64,000 nucleotides of DNA from Neostapfia colusana (taxonomy: Eukaryota > Streptophyta > Magnoliopsida > Poales > Poaceae). How positions within the stretch are numbered: the first letter of the stretch is position 1; every line of letters begins with the position of its first letter. The stretch lies in NCBI GenBank assembly GCA_030760725.1, contig JASWHV010000001.1, positions 77,583,683 through 77,647,682 on the forward strand, in the 5' to 3' direction. The notes under the pieces are model-generated. The model was not told the DNA's origin and ran no database searches. It saw only the letters and a program-made list of their open reading frames with translations. Below are positions 34,201 through 44,688 of this stretch, piece by piece. A program made the position numbers and the translations under genes.

Positions 34201-35684
34201 TCAATCTATGTCTAGTAAATAGTGGTGAAGCCATAGCCATGGAAGTGGACTTCACACTCGAGCGAGACATACGCGAGGGTCAAAAGAATGATGAGAAGAT
34301 ACAAGAGATCAGACAGCTTATCAAGGAAAATAAAGCTCCTGATTTTAGAGAGGATGAACAAGGAACGGTGTGGCACGGGAAAAGAATCTATGTGCCAGAA
34401 GTAAAGGAGATCCGTGAATTGATTTTAAAGGAGGCTCATGATTCTGACTATTCCATTCATCCTGGGAGTACGAAGATGTACCAGGACCTCAAGAGCAGGT
34501 ATTGGTGGTATGGCCTGAAGCGAGATGTCGCGGAACATGTTGCCCTATGTGACACATGTCAGTTGGTGAAAGCAGAACATCAACGACCCGCGGGATTATT
34601 GCAACCACTCAAAGTGCCTGAATGGAAATGGGAAGAAATCAGCATGGATTTTGTCGTGGGATTGCCTAGGACCTAATCCGGGTATGATTCAATATGGGTC
34701 ATTATTGATAGGCTAACCAAGGTAGCTCATTTCATCCCCGTGAAAGAAAGCTACAGCGGATCCAAATTAGCAGAATTGTACATGTCAAGGATCGTGTGTT
34801 ACCATGGAGTGCCAAAGAAGATAGTGTCGGACCGAGGGACACAGTTCACCTCGAGGTTTTGGCAGAAGTTGCATGAAACCATGGGAACCCATCTGAACTT
34901 CAGCTCTGCCTATCATCCCCAAACTGACGGGCAGACGGAGAGAACCAATCAGATACTTGAAGATATGTTATGGGCATGTGCACTCAAAAACAATAGGAGT
35001 TGGGACAATAACTTACCGTATGCGGAGTTTTCCTATAACCACAGTTATCAAGCTAGTATAAAGATGTCACCGTTTGAAGCTTTGTATGGAAGGAAGTGCA
35101 GAACTCCCCTATTTTGGAACTAAACAGGAGAAAGTAAAGTGTTTGGTCCAGAAGTGCTACAAGAAGCCGAGGCGAAGGTGAGGGAGATTCGCAACAACTT
35201 GAGGATAGCACAAACACGCCAGAAGAGTTATGCTGATGTACGAAGAAGAGAGCTCGTTTTCAACGTGGGAGACTATGTTTATCTCAAGGTGTCCCATATT
35301 AGAGGACTTCGTCGGTTCAAGGTGAAGGGGAAGTTGTCACCTCGATACATCGGACCCTTTCAAGTTTTGGAAAGAAAAGGCGAAGTGGCGTACCAACTAG
35401 AGTTACCGGTTCATCTATCGGACGTGCACGATGTATTCCATGTGTCACAACTCAAGAAATGCCTGAGGACGCCTGAAGAGGTGTTACCCATGAATGAAGT
35501 GGATGTAGCTGAAGATTTGTCTTATGCCGAGCAACCCTACAAGATTTTGGAGACAATGGAACGCCTCACCAGAAATAAAAGAATCCGGATGTGCAAGGTG
35601 CAGTGGAAGCATCACTCAGAAGAGGAAGCCACCTGGGAACGGGAAGATGAGCTCAAGGCACAATTTCCGGAATTGTTTTCTTAG
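31215..35684 (+). pseudogene. gag-pol polyprotein of chromovirus F (two in-frame stops)
   Basis: A single frame of 1,490 codons interrupted only by TAA at 34674-34676 and TAA at 35121-35123. Order: Gag core (residues about 75-240), zinc knuckle CFSCGEVGHYAHKC (343-356), protease LFDSGATHSFI (Asp 405), reverse transcriptase with FIDDI (Asp 717/718), RNase H with VYCDASG (Asp 864), integrase HHCC (about 1075-1115) and catalytic D1145, D1206 and E1242 (D,D35E), then a chromodomain (about 1433-1489) with QWKHHSEEEATWE. The first stop falls between the first two integrase aspartates, the second after the core. RT has an unusual DYCALN where relatives have Arg in place of Cys. Gag to RNase H remain open. 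A single Gag-Pol frame is common in this lineage. Confidence 0.95.
35511..35684 (+). other. Chromodomain at the end of integrase F
   Basis: Last 57 codons of the polyprotein: EDLSYAEQPYKILE, then the beta strands ending MCKVQWKHHSEEEATWEREDEL and a terminal helix to PELFS. In chromoviruses this module recognises H3K9-methylated nucleosomes. It is open here but lies downstream of both stops, so it would not be translated from the polyprotein start. Confidence 0.88.
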
Positions 35685-35714
35685 AAACACCAATCTCGAG
35701 GACGAGATTTCTTT

Positions 35715-35729
35715 TAAGAGGGGTAGAGC
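35715..35729 (+). other. Polypurine tract of F
   Basis: TAAGAGGGGTAGAGC immediately before LTR2 (TGTAACACC at 35730). It is preceded by CTCGAGGACGAGATTTC, a motif with a counterpart in element D near 21040. Confidence 0.9.
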
Positions 35730-38700
35730 TGTAACACCCCAAAATTATGATTCAAAACACTAAACCATGTTCAGAGGGGAATTAAAAAATTTTTGGACGT
35801 GTTGCATGTTTTGCAAAAATTCAAATTCAAACTGGAATTCAAATTAAACTCAAATCAGAAAAGAAATGGAAAAAGAAAAAGAGAAAACGGGAAAAAAACC
35901 GGCCAGTGGGCCGAAACCCGCCAGCCGGCCCAGTTTTCCCCGCGCCAGCCCGCAGCCGCGCGCCCGCGCTATCTCTCACAGACAGGTGGGACCCAGCTGT
36001 CATCCCTAACCCCGAGCGTCTGCGGCCCGGACTTTCCCCCCCGAGCGCGCGCGATCGTAACCGACTGAAAACCGCGTCCCTCAGCCCGAATTCTGATCCC
36101 GGAAGACTCAAACTCGATCACAACCAACTCACCGCCCTCCCCTGGCTATAAAAACCCCAGCCCCGATCGGTTTTTCCCACGCAATCGCCGATTTTTACTC
36201 CGGTGAGCACCGAGACTTCGCCGGTGAATTCTGGCCGATCTAAGCTCGGAAACTCTGATCTAACTCGCTGGTCTTGATCCACCGCCTCCGGGGAGCTTTG
36301 CAGGTGCAGAAAACTCAGAGACTTACAGTGTAAACACAGCGACGACGAGCTTCGCCGTGGTTTTGCCTCGGACCTCGCCGCCGATCACTTTCCAGGACCC
36401 CCGAGCTCGAGAAAACCCCCGAGGTGAGATCCCTGACCTCCCCTCTACCGATCTATGCCATAAGATCACAGTTCTAGGCAGAATTCTTGAGGATCCGAAA
36501 CTTTCTGGCGAGATCGCCGCTTCCCGCCGTCGTGCGCCGCCGGCAGCGCCGCCCGCGCTCGATCAGAGCGACGTGGCCGCTTGTGCGCCGTTTATTTTAA
36601 ATCGCACGGTAGACTTTAAAACCCTGCGTACCGATTGGATGTTATAATCTCAGCCGTCGGTTTAAAATCGGACGGTCCACGTCAGCCCCGCGTTATAAAG
36701 ACTGGAATTCTTACGTGCTACCCCCTGGGGTTCTCGGGAAATAAGAGCTAGCCCCGGAAACTTCTGATCTAGCCCCTGGAACTCCAGAAAATCATGTAAA
36801 TTCATTTAAAAATCAGTTTTAGCCCCTGGATTTAATAAAAATTAGGAAAAACACCTCTGATAAGTGTAGCTAGACCCCTGGAAATTATGAAAATAATATT
36901 ATAGACCCTGTAATGGGGTGAGTTCATTATTTTAGCCCTGTTTAGTATTTAATTTAGAAAATTGAATATGTAACTAGTGTTTAAAAATTAAAAAGTGGGA
37001 CAAACATAATTGTCAAAATTAATTAAAAACTTTCTCAGTACTTAGAAAACTTTGGAGTGAGATAAAAATATATTTTGGGCTGAAATGAATCTGTTTCATT
37101 TATTAATCACATTTATTAGTAAAGGGACACATTTTTAAGTAAAGAATAGTTATAGAAAAATAGGGAAAATAATTATGAAATAGTTTACATCAGAGGCCAA
37201 GGTTAAAATATGTTATTAAATTATTTAGGACCAGAACCTATACTGTTTAGATGATGTGTATTACTAATTTCATAATAAAATACACAATTATGCATAGGAA
37301 TATAAATCTGAAAGTATAGCAACTAGTAAATGATAAATGGAGTTTTTAAAATCCAAAGAGTTCAGTTTAGGGTTGGTAGAAATTATGAAGGCACAAATGG
37401 GGAAGAAAAATGCTTTTCATACACACTTGGTAGTAAAAAGGTGTAGTAGTTGAATATAAGAAATTTATTGGAAACCCATATAAATAGTATGTAAGTATAA
37501 ATGTGGACACAAAAGTAGGAATCATATACACATGGTTAAAAGTGCATGCAAGCCACAACTCAACACACATAAAGTAACCACAACACATATAATGGTAAAG
37601 AACTTTTATAAATGTGAATGTGTGGTTTGTATGAAGTAGAAGTGTGAACTATGTCTTATGATTGTTGTTTTTCTTTTGCTATGTGTGATGGTATGATGTA
37701 GAACCTGTTCAAGAGCAAGTTATCCCTTTCCAAGATCAGGACTACCCATTTCAAGAGCAGCAAGAAGGAGGCAAGTGTCCTTGACCACTTTGAACCTATG
37801 CTAGGATGTGTAGATAGAATTATTTGCATTGTCAAATGAAAGATGAAACCCATGCTAGGATGTTTCCCTAGAATTGCATTACCTTGTTTCCTTGTAGCTT
37901 GGGTTGGGATTTATTTTGTCATGACATTTATTTACATGCATATGCTTAGTCATGCTTAGAATGGGACATTTGGGATATGAGATCATCAGTTTATTTTACC
38001 ATACTCTTGAATGAGATATTGTGAGTTATGTAGAGGTAGGGATCAAGGCAAGTTGGATGTTTTGGTTGTGTGCTGGGTGCACGAGACTTGGGTTTGTGTT
38101 TAGTACTTGCCTGGATCCTAAGGACCGGTTCATGGAGCATGTAACCCGGCTTTACAGTGCCAACCACATGCTGAGATGGGGCAGCTTGGCCAATTAATTA
38201 GGTGTATCCCCGGCGTAGTATGGGTGTGTTGGATGGTGCGGGGAGTAGGTGTCAGCTGGACTACCATATGAACCGCAAGGCTCAAGAGGGGGCCACTGCA
38301 GCGGGGTTGGAGCCTCTTGTATGCTGTTAGGGGTGAAACCTCAGTGGGCCCACGCTCGTCGGGAATCCCTTTGTAAAGGCTTCGTAGTGATCTCCTGGCT
38401 GCACACCTGAGAAGTGTGAATGTGGATCGTAGCCACTGGCATAATGGAGGTTCTTTTAGTCCACCCGACAACGGGGGATGAAATCACTACATGTGAGTAC
38501 AGTGGTACAAACTCTGCAGAGTCAAAACTGTCTTGACAGCCATGCTCACGGTCAAGAGCGGCCTGGACTTATTCATGATTAGAGGATTGATGGTTTGGAA
38601 GTTAAGCGGGGAGCTTAACATTGGAAATGATGATTATGGTTATTGGATTATGATGATGGGATGGGAGATTGGGACCATTTCACCTGTGTAGTAATGTAGG

Positions 38701-39163
38701 TGCTTAATAAGCTAAGGTGATAGGTATTAATTGCGTAGTGCTTTAACCATGAGTTCAACCTCTCCTTGTTCTAGCCATGCATGATATAATTTTCCCACAC
38801 TTGCTGAGTACCATTGGTACTCAACCTTGCATATTTGTTGGTTTATATTGCTGCTCAGGTCAAGATAATGAGGTGGTGTATAATGACCAAGATTTTGGAC
38901 CCGAGGAAGGTTTTTAGGTTCATGAAGACCCCGGGCAACGCCTGTGATGGAGCCCTAAAGAATAATATTCCGCTGCTAGTTTATTTACTTGTGATGAATT
39001 TATTATTGTCCATCGAGACATTTACTATGGAAGACTTACTTATATTCGACACCTGGCTTGTAATAAATGATGCTTCACTATTTGTCATCACATGTATGAG
39101 AAAATGATCCTGGCATACATGTGATATTCACTTGGTTGTTCTTCGGAAAAACCGGGTGTGATA
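35730..39163 (+). repeat. 3' LTR of chromovirus F (3,434 bp)
   Basis: Near-identical to 26476-29908, with a TATA box at 36147-36154. It ends GTGTGATA where LTR1 ends GTGTGACA, a single change in the terminal dinucleotide. It is followed by the target duplication GGGAG at 39164-39168. Confidence 0.95.
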
Positions 39164-39168
39164 GGGAG

Positions 39169-40174
39169 CCCGAAGTGCGGCGGGTTTAGGTCACTGAACG
39201 GAACTCTCGGTATAGCCGAGATCACCAGAGTTCAGCTGATTTCTAGCGAGGGGAAGACGAAGGAAGGTTCCTAGTACCTTGTCGTAGCTCTGGAGGGAGC
39301 GGGGAGGCTGTGATCGTGACTCTCCGATCGATTCCGAGCACCGGAGGGAAGAATTCCGGTTCTGTGTTCTTGCGAGGGGGAGAATGGGTGAGGAGACCTC
39401 GGCAGAAACGAGGAGCGCCTTAAGAAGTCTCAGAACTGTCCTGCGCCCGCCCGTGGCTAAGCAGCTGGTGGCGCGGTGGCCTCCCCTCGGTGGCGATCGC
39501 TGCTGAAGCCCGGAGATCCGAGTGAGAAAGTTTTCAGTCGGTTGAATCACTTCAGTGGCTGACCTGTGGGTCACCCTCCCCTTTTAACCTCTGAACTTAA
39601 CTCCATATTACTGTTGTAAACAGTAAGCCCTACAATGCCCATGGTGATTTGAATTATTCACCTCTGAGCCATTTGACTTGGTTAGAATTCAAATTGGGTT
39701 GGTTTGACTAAGTTTCAGCACATATTCAGTTTGAAATTCAAATAAAGTTTGAATTTGCTACACTTAGCTCATGTCAAGATCAACTCCAAATGGAGTGAAA
39801 ATTGTGAGCTCACAAAAACATGCTGAGTAAGAATATGCCTCCCACTTTTGAATTCATGAGATAAAAACAGTTTGAATTTGAATTTGAGTTCAAACTACCC
39901 TCTTTCTAGCTACACCCAAAATGACCTCAAAAGGTTTTGAATTTGGGTGAAACTTGGCATGGACATTCCTAGCAATGTGTAGGAATTCTCATATGCCAAG
40001 CCCCTATATATTACATGTGGGAAATGCCACTTTTGCAATATGTGAGTTTATTCTCTCATGAGCATGTTGATGGTGGTTACTTGCTCTTCAAATGTGTTCA
40101 TCAACTTTCTTCAAGTGAGGTGTGTGTGTGGTGATGAACACTTTAAACATGTGTCAAAAACTGAGGCCTTTACA
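39169..40174 (-). repeat. Solo LTR E, right part
   Basis: Continuation of solo LTR E after element F. It matches 4270-4974 of LTR A (TTTTAACCTCTG, ACTGTTGTAAACAGT, CATGTCAAGATCAACTCC). It ends GGCCTTTACA at 40174, followed by the GTTTG target duplication. Total LTR E length without F is about 4.04 kb. Confidence 0.88.
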
Positions 40175-40179
40175 GTTTG

Positions 40180-40949
40180 ATTTGAATCACCGTCCCCCTA
40201 GGATATGAGTACCGCTTGTTCGCTGCGCTGTGACGTAATAATCAAGTTGTGTGAGAACAGTTTGCAAGTTTTAATTGCTGCTATGATAATTGGAATTGCA
40301 TAAAAGCCATGTATGAAGTAGTAATACAGCAAACTAAAGTTAATTTCCACCTTGGGACAAGTAACATTGGAATGAAGCGTTTCTTATTTGATTGTGGAGT
40401 TCCAATGTTGCTCGGCGCAAGGTCACTACTGTGATGGCTAAATCTGAAAGTTAAGGATGAACGTGTAGGCGAGTCTTCCAATTTTCTTGTTTATTGTCTA
40501 AGTAGTTACCTTCATGTAGAGTTACATGCTTTAGGGGAGACGGTTAAGTCTTGCTGAGACTTTGTGCTCACTCTTGCTATATGAGTGGTTTTGCAGGTTA
40601 ACATAGACGCTTATGAAGAAGCTTGTCCGGTAAGACTCGGAGACCTTCGAGTCATGTAACACATGGAGAACCCAGCCGCTGCAATGACTTAATGTTGCTA
40701 GCGAGATGAGTCCGCGGGCTGGACCTCTTCTCGAGTGCTCATTAGTTCTTCGACGTGAGCTGTTTATAGACTTCCGCTGTAGCTATTTTATATAAATTAT
40801 TTACAAAGAACAATTGTAAGCTTCCGCTTTTGAGTTATGTAATATAGTTTTCCTTATATGTGTGCAGTTGGGTGCCGCATAACACGGCACCACCCAATGC
40901 GATTCCCGGGCGAGAGGCATGGCCCCGTGACAGGGGTCGGTCCCCCTCA
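40180..40949 (+). repeat. Downstream LTR of D, right part; also the 5' LTR of internal region H
   Basis: Resumes the LTR broken at 23446; the host sequence is continuous across E (GTTTG then ATTTGAATCACCGTC; compare 15756-15770 in LTR D1). It ends CCCCCTCA and is followed by a PBS, so the same LTR has element D on its left and internal region H on its right. Its sequence is closer to LTR G (45739-47009) than to LTR D1, suggesting a recombinant LTR. Confidence 0.75.
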
Positions 40950-41953
40950 GCGTGGTATCAGAGCTGCATTGGTAATAGCGCACGGAATATGGATCGTATT
41001 ACGATAAAAACTTAGGATACAGTGAGGAAACGGTACTAGGCCCACATAAAGACTACTATATTAGCATATAATGAAGGTGGCAACCTAACTTACTTGCTTA
41101 TGTCAGAAAATCATGCATCTCGGTACGTTCTATGTCTTGGGGGGTGCATGTAAGCACTTTCCACCAACGCGCACAAGCTAAAGGGTGGAGCCTCACGGGT
41201 GGCAGGTAACCCGGCCAGCTTTGGTATCCTCTACGACTCTTCATGTCGTTTGGGGTATTCGAGCAGCGCCCTTCCCTGGCGTGCTATGGGACAGTATGGG
41301 ATACCCCATCACGTAGTTAGTAACGTGAACACGTAGCTCAAGGCATGTTTGGCTTGAGAACACCTGTGCGAGTGACGACGGACGGGTGTAAGAACTGTAT
41401 TGGGACCGGGTTCGGTGTGCAGCCGAACTGATGATTGTTTGTTATTTATGCAGGTTTAACGTCGAAACCGTAGAACAAGTAGCACACGTTTGCGAGTTTC
41501 CGTCTTAGTGCCACTGGTACGATCCGGTTAGGTTTTTCGTTTGGTGAGGCTACGTAGTACCGACATGATTTTTACGGTGCATCGACACCGTACTACACTT
41601 AATAACCTCTTCCCTATGAAGAAATTATTCATGAACTAACTTTCAACTAAAAGTACAAGTTTGAAACAAATATTAGCTACTGAACTCTTATTTTGAGCTA
41701 AGATTCAAATGAGAGATTGACTAGGCTTCAAAGATTTCAAAAACAGAGTGATCTGTTTCTGGCAGGAATTCTTGCTGGACTTAACAGAGCATAACTCTGA
41801 GTAGATTTACCTAATTAAGGTTTATGATAAAGTTCTGGAAAGATTTTCAAGTGCTCTACAACTTCTTTGTAGACCTCCAGAGCAAAATCACACGTTGAAT
41901 TGGTGAAAAGTCTAGTTGAAGGCAAACTGTCCAGAACCCAGACAGCGAGACCG
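40950..41953 (+). mobile_element. PBS and leader of internal region H, first part
   Basis: PBS TGGTATCAGAGC at 40953-40964, then the conserved non-coding leader, homologous to 56761-57513 and 61691-61950. It is interrupted at about 41954 by minus-strand element I, with loss of roughly 80 bases of leader judged from the K copy. Confidence 0.8.
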
Positions 41954-43500
41954 TAAGCACGACTATCATGCTAGTTTTACACTCTTAAGAGGTGGCACCA
42001 CTTTACCCACAAGTTTGTGATTTCGTCACCCGTCGGCGACTGCAGAACCTCCATTATACCAGTACACAACCATCGGTGTATGACCAAGAGATCACAAAAT
42101 AGCTTTTACGAAGGGGATACTAGATGTATGGACTCACTAAGGTTTCACCAGCAGGCTCGAATCACCATTCTCCCACCTATGGGCCCCATCTTGTGCCATG
42201 CGGTTCCCAGGGCAGTCCTCTCTCAACTCCCATTCCCCGCGCCTTCCACGGTCCATAACAATCTAGCAACTTATCTAATTAGTCAGCTAAGCCGCACCCA
42301 TATTTGGCCTTGTGGTGGCACTGTTTTCCTGGCATGAACCGGTCCTTAGATCTACGGCAAGTAAACCATCATCTCATTCTACCATATCCACGAACCAAGC
42401 TTGCCTAGATCTCCCCCGATTCTATGCTCATTATCATCATCAAGTTCTCATTATCAGTATTCATATGAGTGCAGTAGCTAGACATGTTCTATCTCGGCTT
42501 CTCGTAACCTGTAAGCTAAGCGAAGCGAAAAGAAAAAACGACCATACCCGACTCATCAACCTTCCCGGTGACAAGGATGGTTAACAAAACTAGTAAACTC
42601 CTATAAAAAGGGTTTCCCATCAGGTTGACTCAAGCATACATGTTTTCGCAAACAAAAAAGTTTCTAAAACATGGGATCAATATGGTCAAGTGGCACTTGC
42701 CTTGTTCCTGTGGCTTTTGTTGCTCACGTGCCTCGAAGTCTTGGTGCTGTAGTCCTTCGTAGATAGCTTCCTGAGCTTGTCCTTCTAGTCAGGACCACGC
42801 ACATACAAAATTATAGCAATCAACATCATGCACAAACTTTACTCAGGATGCAATGATGTAGATGGATGCAAATCCTATGGTGCTGTTTTATTAAACTAGT
42901 TTGTACGTGTTCTTGCGTGTTTTAATGGCTTGCATGGGGCTTTATGGTGAAAAAAGGTGTAAGGATCAAGTGTGGACGTGGTGATGATCTTGACTCAAGA
43001 TCTAGATCAATTCCACCGTCAAAAACCGATCAACGCATGATCTGTCCACACGAAAAAGGTTCTGTCTGAAGGAAACGAAGAAAACGGATGTGATGACGTC
43101 GTAAGATGGATAACGAACACCTACCTAACTTCTCTTATGATCGTCGGCTCTTTTCCGGCGGCGGCGAGGTGTGACGGCTCGTTGGCGGTTCTCACCGGCG
43201 ACTGAACTCTGGCAAGGGGTGTAACATGGTGAGTTGGAAGCAAGGGCCTCCAAGTCGTCGACTCAGGAGGTGGAAAATAGGTACGTGGTTGCGGCCAGGG
43301 GGTTTTCGGTTATATTTATAAGGGGGGAAAGAAGAGTCCTACTCCAATTGGATTTCGAATAAGTGTCCTATTCAATTTGTTTTGAATCTTAACAACTTAT
43401 CTCCAATTGATTTTGTGCGGTAGCAACGTGGAAAACGTGTCGGTTTCCCCAGTACCGGGTATTCCCGCGCGCACAGGAGAAAAACCGCTTAAGGATCTCG
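41954..43500 (-). repeat. Truncated minus-strand LTR I, related to LTRs F and M
   Basis: From 41954 the sequence parallels 63271 onward in LTR M, and more distantly the minus strand of LTR F near 29300 down to 28400 (ACCGTAAGCACG, GATTTCGTCACCCGTCGGCGACTGCAGAACCTCC, ACCGGTCCTTAGATC). About 750 bases found at the start of LTR M are absent. TATAAATA on the minus strand near 43312-43319 gives the promoter position. An antisense frame (42017-42337) recurs in LTR M at 63337-63585, probably from DNA similarity only. Confidence 0.7.
43310..43321 (-). promoter_or_regulatory. Probable TATA box of LTR I
   Basis: The minus strand reads TTATAAATATAACC, preceded by a purine/C-rich stretch and followed by a leader-like sequence, at a position comparable to the LTR F TATA box. 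The G-box repeats (43514-43745) and 5S-like block lie 200-570 bases upstream on the same strand. Confidence 0.5.
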
Positions 43501-43513
43501 TCACCTCCGCAAG

Positions 43514-43745
43514 GTGAGCTCCGGAGGTGCCACGTGTCCAGCGGGGGCCAGGCCTCCCTTTTCCTCAGAGGCGAGCTCCGGGTGCGCCACGTGTCTGGCG
43601 GGGCGGGCCCTCCCTTTTCCTCAGAGGCGAGCTCAGTGTGCGCCACGTGTCTGGCGGGGCGGGGCCTCCCTTTTCCTCAGATGCGAGCTTCGCGTGCGCC
43701 ACGTGTCTGGCGGCGCGGGGCATCCCTTTTCTTTAGAGGCGAGGC
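43514..43745 (-). repeat. Four-copy 56-bp GC-rich tandem repeat with G-box cores
   Basis: Units start at 43514, 43571, 43627, 43683 and (partial) 43739, giving periods of 57, 56, 56 and 56. Each full unit holds CCACGTGTC, a perfect CACGTG G-box, and ends CCCTTTTCCTCAGAG or a near variant. Because 56 is not a multiple of three, open frames appear in all three registers; these are not genes. In plants CACGTG/ACGTGTC cores bind bZIP and bHLH factors, so this could be an LTR enhancer. Confidence 0.85.
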
Positions 43746-44238
43746 TCTCTAGGATCATAGATTGGCCCCACATACCACCACTCGTCTTTTCTGCGAACTT
43801 TGTCCTCACTCGTGCGCACCCGGGAAAACATCCCGGTCGGTCACCCATCCCCAAATTCCTCTGGGCCAAGCACGCTTAACCCCGGAGTCCTTTGCAGGTG
43901 AGCTTCCATAAAAGATGGTATAACATGGTGGTATGAGTACTCTATCAATCCTATTAAGCCGGGAGTAAGGATATCACACAATCCACCCCCCTTAGAAGAC
44001 CGACGTCCTCGTCAGTCAACACCAAGACAGGAATGTCCCCTCTTAGCCACGTTCGTATGTTCAGTACTGGCATACGCATACCGTACATCCGGTTAGCAGC
44101 ATAAGTATCATACCGTGTCCCACACAGAGGACTCACGCGTCATGCCTATGTACATGTGTCCCTGACCCGTACGCTACCGTATCCTTGTCACTGACCTGTA
44201 GCACCCGTGAAACTGCGAGGGTCGGCTCTGATACCATT
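43746..44238 (-). mobile_element. Cassandra-like short internal region with LTR start and PBS
   Basis: Minus-strand reading: PBS TGGTATCAGAGCC at 44224-44236, about 230 bases without coding sequence, a polypurine tract (CTAAGGGGGGTGGAT, 43981-43995), then an LTR start TGTGTGATATCC at about 43980 leading into the 5S-like block. This PBS-to-polypurine distance and absence of ORFs fit a TRIM. No LTR is seen on the far side of the PBS; host leader resumes at about 44239. Whether the LTR ends near 43746, or includes the G-box repeats and the sequence to 41954 as one long LTR, I cannot decide by eye. Confidence 0.6.
43811..43888 (-). other. 5S rRNA-derived segment (Cassandra-like)
   Basis: The minus strand contains GGGTTAAGCGTGCTTGG, GGATGGGTGACC and CCCGGGTGCGCAC in the order and spacing of the 3' half of plant 5S rRNA, covering the box A, intermediate and box C promoter elements with scattered mismatches. 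Cassandra-type TRIM retrotransposons carry such a 5S segment in their LTRs, in the same orientation as the LTR, as here. It is too divergent and incomplete to be a 5S gene. Confidence 0.75.
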
Positions 44239-44688
44239 TGTTGGAAAGGTTGTGAAATATGCAACATTGTTGTAGTTCAAAGCTTGATCAGATTCTTATT
44301 GTATTTGCATATACAATTGTGATAGAGATAGCCATATACAAAGGAGATGCTGGCAAATTTTATCCAAGAATTCTGTCAACTTTGGAAAATCATAACTTTT
44401 GATCTATAAATGATCTAGAGGCATATGAATAAGCATTGGAAAGATACTGAAGTTTAGTAAAACGTTGGTATTGAACTCAAGCCAATAATCTGTAGTTAAC
44501 TTGAGTAAGTTTTGGAGTTTGTGTGAACTGGTCAGGGTAGTCAAACTTATTAGTTTAGCGTACTTAAGATTTGTCTAAACATGAATGTAGTTATGCTTTC
44601 ATAAAGTTCATGACATGTTCATGTTTTATTTATGTTTACTTACTGCTGGGATAAATTTTTGATTGACTCAAAATTTGTTTCATGCAGT
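44239..44688 (+). mobile_element. Leader of internal region H, second part
   Basis: Resumes the leader (compare 62030-62466 and 17740-18110). It ends with TTTGTTTCATGCAG at 44674-44687, an acceptor-like sequence one base before the gag ATG at 44689. Confidence 0.75.

Larger units (their letters stand above)
26476..39163 (+). mobile_element. Nearly intact Ty3/gypsy chromovirus F (Tekay/Del-like), 12.7 kb
   Basis: Complete structure: 5' LTR 26476-29908, PBS 29913, an extra ORF0 30133-30912, gag-pol 31215-35684, polypurine tract ending 35729, 3' LTR 35730-39163. The target-site duplication GGGAG (26471-26475 and 39164-39168) is perfect. By eye the LTRs differ at about 31 positions plus one indel in 3.43 kb (about 0.9%); with the usual grass rate of 1.3e-8 per site per year this suggests insertion some 0.3-0.4 million years ago. 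The C-terminal chromodomain and very long LTRs point to the Tekay/Del lineage. Two stops in the integrase part disable this copy. It is inserted in solo LTR E. Confidence 0.95.

Noticed and set aside
42017..42337. Frame recurring at 63337-63585 and, more weakly, on the minus strand at 28876-29232
   Set aside because: All three are antisense to LTR transcription and follow general LTR similarity (I, M, F). The frame length and end are not conserved, so conservation of DNA, not protein, is the simpler reading.
43514..43879. Three overlapping frames with repeated peptide units
   Set aside because: Produced by a 56-bp tandem repeat read in three registers; no coding evidence.
43811..43888. A genuine 5S rRNA gene
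   Set aside because: Only the 3' half is recognisable, with many mismatches, inside an LTR; the 5' third of 5S rRNA is absent.
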